Shown: one piece after another, positions 62,040-64,000 of the stretch
Numbering within the stretch: the first letter of the stretch is position 1
Layout: the number at the start of each line of letters is the position of its first letter
DNA from: Steromphala cineraria
Taxonomy: Eukaryota; Mollusca; Gastropoda; Trochida; Trochidae
Direction: 5' to 3'
Assembly: GCA_916613615.1 (NCBI GenBank)
Contig: OU744727.1
Span: 18,236,093 to 18,300,092, forward strand
Length of the DNA stretch: 64,000 nucleotides
Notes under the pieces: generated by a model
What the model saw: the letters and a program-made list of their open reading frames with translations, nothing else
Told to the model about the DNA's origin: nothing
The model's database searches: none
Translations under genes and position numbers: made by a program

Positions 62040-63310
62040 TGAATAACGTGTCAATCGATCCTGGTTTACATATATAATGATCTTCTAGAACACATCGCTA
62101 ATTGTCTGTAAGAAACTAACTATTTAACAAAAAAATAAGTGTCATGGTCTGATAACGTTCCGAGGAGTTATTACATTTGAGCAGATTTGATTTCAAATAT
62201 TGATATACTTCCGTAAAAACTTCGTTTTCTCTACCTTTATCACTTCATGATCTAATTCAAACCCTGCAAATGACTGTCTTAAAATTGTCACGCAAGAGAC
62301 TTTAGCAAGAGAGTTTAAAAGACCGGCGCAATGTATATGATGATCGAATGCAATGAGCAGTAATCCCAATAGAGACCGGTTAAGTAGATGCACATTCTGA
62401 TTAAATCAAATCATATTCCTGGAATGTGTGTTGATCCTAATTTTCTGTCTGTATCATTGTATTATACCTTCTTAGGGCATTTCCGTGGGACCGCTTATCA
62501 TTTATGCCCTGAATTAAGCACAAATATGTTTAAGTAAACTAACTTCCACTTAAGCTAAAGATATGGTACAGTAGATGTACTTCAAATATGTTTGATTCTA
62601 TCTGGTTGACGATCCAATTGTATCACTTATTGTGATGCTTTTGCAGCAGTACAGCAATCATATCACTAACACCTTGGTCAGACATGAACATCTTCCTGTC
62701 TTCATTGAGCTTATTCCTATTCGTTTGTCTTGTTTGAGATGGCGTAATATATAGTACATTTATGTTTTGAATTGGTTTTAGTTGCCTAGGTTACCTTTGT
62801 CGTCCCTTTAAAATTGTGTTTACGTATGTCAGTCATGTTTTTCTATGAAGATTATTTTGATCTATTGAAATATATTCACCAAATTACACTAACAATGTAT
62901 GCTAAAGGATGATGTCTGGAATTATGTTATCAATGTCATACTAATGATTTCAAATAATCATTTCATTGAATCACTTGTCAACTCACCCTGTCTTGTTTTA
63001 ATTTTTTATGAACTTCAAGTCCACATCTGCTAGTAACTTTTCAAATAAATTGTAACGCTTATCTTCCCCTGCTTTTATCATCATATCTTGTTCTGAGTAA
63101 AGCACAAATATAGTTTAGTTCCCATTAAGGTAAAGATATGCTACAATAGGTGTTCTTCAAATATGTTCGAACCTCCGTTATTGACGATCCAATATTGTAT
63201 CACTTTTTATGATGTTCTTGCAACAGCAGAGCATCCCATCACCAACACCATTGTAAAAACATGAAGCTAAACTATCTCGCCTCTACCTGTCCCATTATGA
63301 ATCGCGTTCC
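62040..63310 (+). repeat. Local tandem duplication inside segment B
   Basis: A block with TAATGATCTTC...CACATC, then AAGCACAAATAT, AAGATATG, TACTTCAAATATGTTTG, GACGATCCAAT and CACTAACACC occurs at about 62080-62680 and again at about 62990-63250. Segment A has it once (40.12-40.36 kb). The duplication is therefore younger than the A/B event or was lost from A. Confidence 0.65.
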
Positions 63311-64000
63311 TTTTCAATGTTTGAGTGACAATGTCAATGTTTGAGTATAATTCGCAATTGCAAACATAACTCTGAGCTGTCAGTCTCAAGTGAACATCCA
63401 TTACATAAGGAACTGTTATATTGCCATTATCATGTGCACACAATGTTGTTTAAGCTCTTGATATAGTTGACAGGTCATTATGCTATCCCTATATACATTG
63501 CTGGTATAAAATAGAGTTTTCGTTCAATGTGGGCTATTGTTTCCCTTTAGCAAACACAAATTTGTTGCTACTAATGTCAATCGAAATGTTTTTTAAATGC
63601 TTGTTATAGCTTTAATTTTCAAACTATAGAACTGAATTTTACATTACAGAGACAATTAAAGGGGAGGTGATCCAATTTTCGTAACGAAAACGAGAATATC
63701 CACCAACTGCATCCTCCTCAATGATGGGATTGGTAAACCTATTATCCAATTCAAATATCACGAGTTTTATTGGTGTCAGGAGTTAAAACATATTAACAAG
63801 GTGCAAGTCTCATGTGAGCATTTACTTTCTCTGGAAGTGTGATCTTTTCATTATCCTGGACACACAAGATGGCTTAATTCTAAAGAACCTATGATATAAT
63901 TGACAGGTCATTTTACTATTGAATATGCATTGTGGATAGAAAAATAAAGTTGAAGTGCGTGACACTGATGTCTCAAGAGCCAAACACTTTAGGCCTGAAG

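Larger units (their letters stand above)
42375..64000 (+). repeat. Segment B of a head-to-tail segmental duplication, continues past the window
   Basis: Collinear with segment A from 42375 to the last base; see the anchors listed for A. It is about 8 kb shorter than A over the same ground, because most large insertions are in A. Its own insertions are four MITEs, one of them split by a 2.0 kb element. No host gene is recognised. Confidence 0.85.

Overview
The window reads as non-coding nuclear DNA of an invertebrate animal, most likely a mollusc and perhaps a bivalve. It is strongly A+T-rich by eye, has no bacterial-style gene packing, and no host exon or gene is recognisable. Nearly all long open frames are remains of transposable elements. 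The mollusc call is an inference from the repeat types (AGGTCA-rich tandem blocks, hairpin-plus-GTCCGTCC repeats, TTAA-flanked MITEs, decayed LINEs). No species can be named.

Layout. (1) 1-11.4 kb: mostly featureless AT-rich DNA, a tRNA-derived SINE-like head (5.6 kb), one TTAA MITE (6.7-7.0 kb) and a 5'-truncated LINE on the + strand (8.0-10.6 kb). (2) About 11.4-42.3 kb (segment A) and about 42.4-64.0 kb (segment B, running off the window) are two diverged head-to-tail copies of one ancestral segment. Collinear anchors run the whole way, with the offset falling from about 31.0 kb to about 22.9 kb because A carries more insertions. (3) Where I could compare the two, each clear element is present in only one segment, so the duplication appears older than these insertions and each segment shows the empty site of the other.

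Insertions private to A: MITE-2, a 1.3 kb insert ending in a large palindrome (12.06-13.37 kb), an AGGTCA-repeat block (14.07-15.1 kb), a Tc1/mariner remnant (16.6-17.2 kb), a GTCCG-type repeat (17.86-18.47 kb), an ATACCCCC element (27.25-27.99 kb), a minus-strand LINE (28.3-31.45 kb), a 4.0 kb element with 17-bp TIRs and TTAA target duplication that contains a different LINE fragment (33.4-37.4 kb), MITE-3, and a 271-bp MITE with 15-bp TIRs (38.56 kb). Private to B: MITE-4, -5, -6 and -7. MITE-6 is split by a 2.0 kb ATACCCCC element that carries a 170-bp tandem array with three identical central units.

The strongest observations are the tandem segmental duplication, three occupied/empty site pairs showing that the 0.35 kb MITE family duplicates TTAA, the 4.0 kb TTAA element, the nested insertion with a freshly amplified 170-bp satellite, a hairpin shared by the 3' ends of both LINEs, and a roughly 150-bp block that is far better conserved between A and B than its surroundings. 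All similarities were judged by eye, without alignment software.
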